A DNA stretch of 53,744 nt, taken from NCBI GenBank assembly GCA_030267965.1, contig BRYA01000425.1, forward strand, positions 8,248 through 61,991, read 5' to 3'. Source of the stretch: Triparma columacea (lineage: Eukaryota > Sar > Bolidophyceae > Parmales > Triparmaceae). This document shows, in pieces, positions 53,457 to 53,744 of the stretch (positions are counted from its first letter, which is position 1; each line of letters opens with the position of its first letter). A program made the translations under genes and the position numbers. The notes beneath the pieces are model-generated. The model was not told the origin of the DNA and made no database searches. It saw only the letters and a program-made list of their open reading frames with translations.

Positions 53457-53744
53457 ATGGATCGCCGCGTCATGGAACTCAGCGAGGGAATTAGACCGTC
53501 AACGGAGCAACGCGGGGAGAGCGATCGCGATGATCCCTCTTTCAAAGGCATGGAGGGGGAGAAGCCCCCCCGCAGGATTGATGCTCCAGACCAAGGGGCC
53601 CCTCCCGGTGATGGTAGTCAACCAGACGACGACGCATCGAAGCAGCACGACAATGTTCTCCTGAAGACCAACTCAAAAAACATTGCCCGGTCCAACAACA
53701 GACCACCCATAGACTCCAACCATAATACCTGCAAGCTGTTTCAA
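53457..53744 (+). CDS. Partial hypothetical gene running off the right edge
   Basis: An ATG at 53457 opens a frame (MDRRVMELSEGIRPSTEQRG) that stays open to the window end, 96 codons. It is hydrophilic, rich in Asp, Pro, Ser and Arg, with no domain; it looks like the disordered N-terminus of a larger protein. An AG at 53431-53432 after a pyrimidine-rich stretch could be an acceptor, so the true start may be upstream. Confidence 0.45.
   Translation, partial: MDRRVMELSEGIRPSTEQRGESDRDDPSFKGMEGEKPPRRIDAPDQGAPPGDGSQPDDDASKQHDNVLLKTNSKNIARSNNRPPIDSNHNTCKLFQ

Overview
The window is nuclear DNA from a eukaryote with compact, intron-bearing genes. Twenty-four protein genes can be supported, plus one gene cut by the right edge. 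I joined 43 introns by hand, keeping reading frame and family motifs intact. They are short (about 70-350 nt) and mostly start GTGAG. Many carry long C runs just before the acceptor on the coding strand. No rRNA, tRNA, CRISPR array or prokaryote-style operon was seen. The gene set fits a unicellular alga or protist, and a photosynthetic stramenopile (diatom/bolidophyte relatives) is my best guess. The reasons are a fungal HIS4-like HisIE, a plastid-type bipartite leader on an UPF0301 protein, large IQ/WW/B-box proteins and intron-poor BspA-type LRR genes. The lineage call is inference.

Layout: 53-5136 holds two minus-strand genes, an organellar PrmC/HemK release-factor methyltransferase and a lipid-binding-like protein with EF-hands. 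6280-13732 holds an ABCF3/GCN20 ATPase (+), a phosphoglycerate mutase (-), a Mn-type cation diffusion facilitator (+) and DPH1 (-). 14048-21924 holds a secreted esterase (-), the mitochondrial phosphate carrier (+), DNase II (+), a small membrane protein (+) and TRM6 (-). A piece of the esterase gene lies inside a DNase II intron. 22433-26008 holds two weak hypotheticals (+), an AT-rich island and HisIE (-). 26486-31146 holds a Tul1/FLY1-type RING ubiquitin ligase (+) and an UPF0301/AlgH protein (-).

31561-41574 is the most unusual block: two large plus-strand genes for cytoskeleton- or flagellum-like proteins. One is a 790-aa repeat/WW protein. The other is a ~2300-aa protein with about a dozen IQ motifs, a p25-alpha-like region, a WW domain and B-box-like zinc fingers. 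After it come SCO1 (-), an orphan 605-aa polytopic membrane protein (-), a tandem pair of BspA-type LRR genes (+), an SLC35C2-like transporter (+) and a PX-domain protein fused to a YiiX/NlpC-P60-like domain (+).

Most genes are single-copy housekeeping functions (translation factors, tRNA and eEF2 modification, histidine synthesis, mitochondrial copper and phosphate handling, metal transport, acid nuclease, membrane-protein degradation) with no obvious pathway clustering. Two N runs (24475-24503 and 41393-41416) sit at or near G/C homopolymers.
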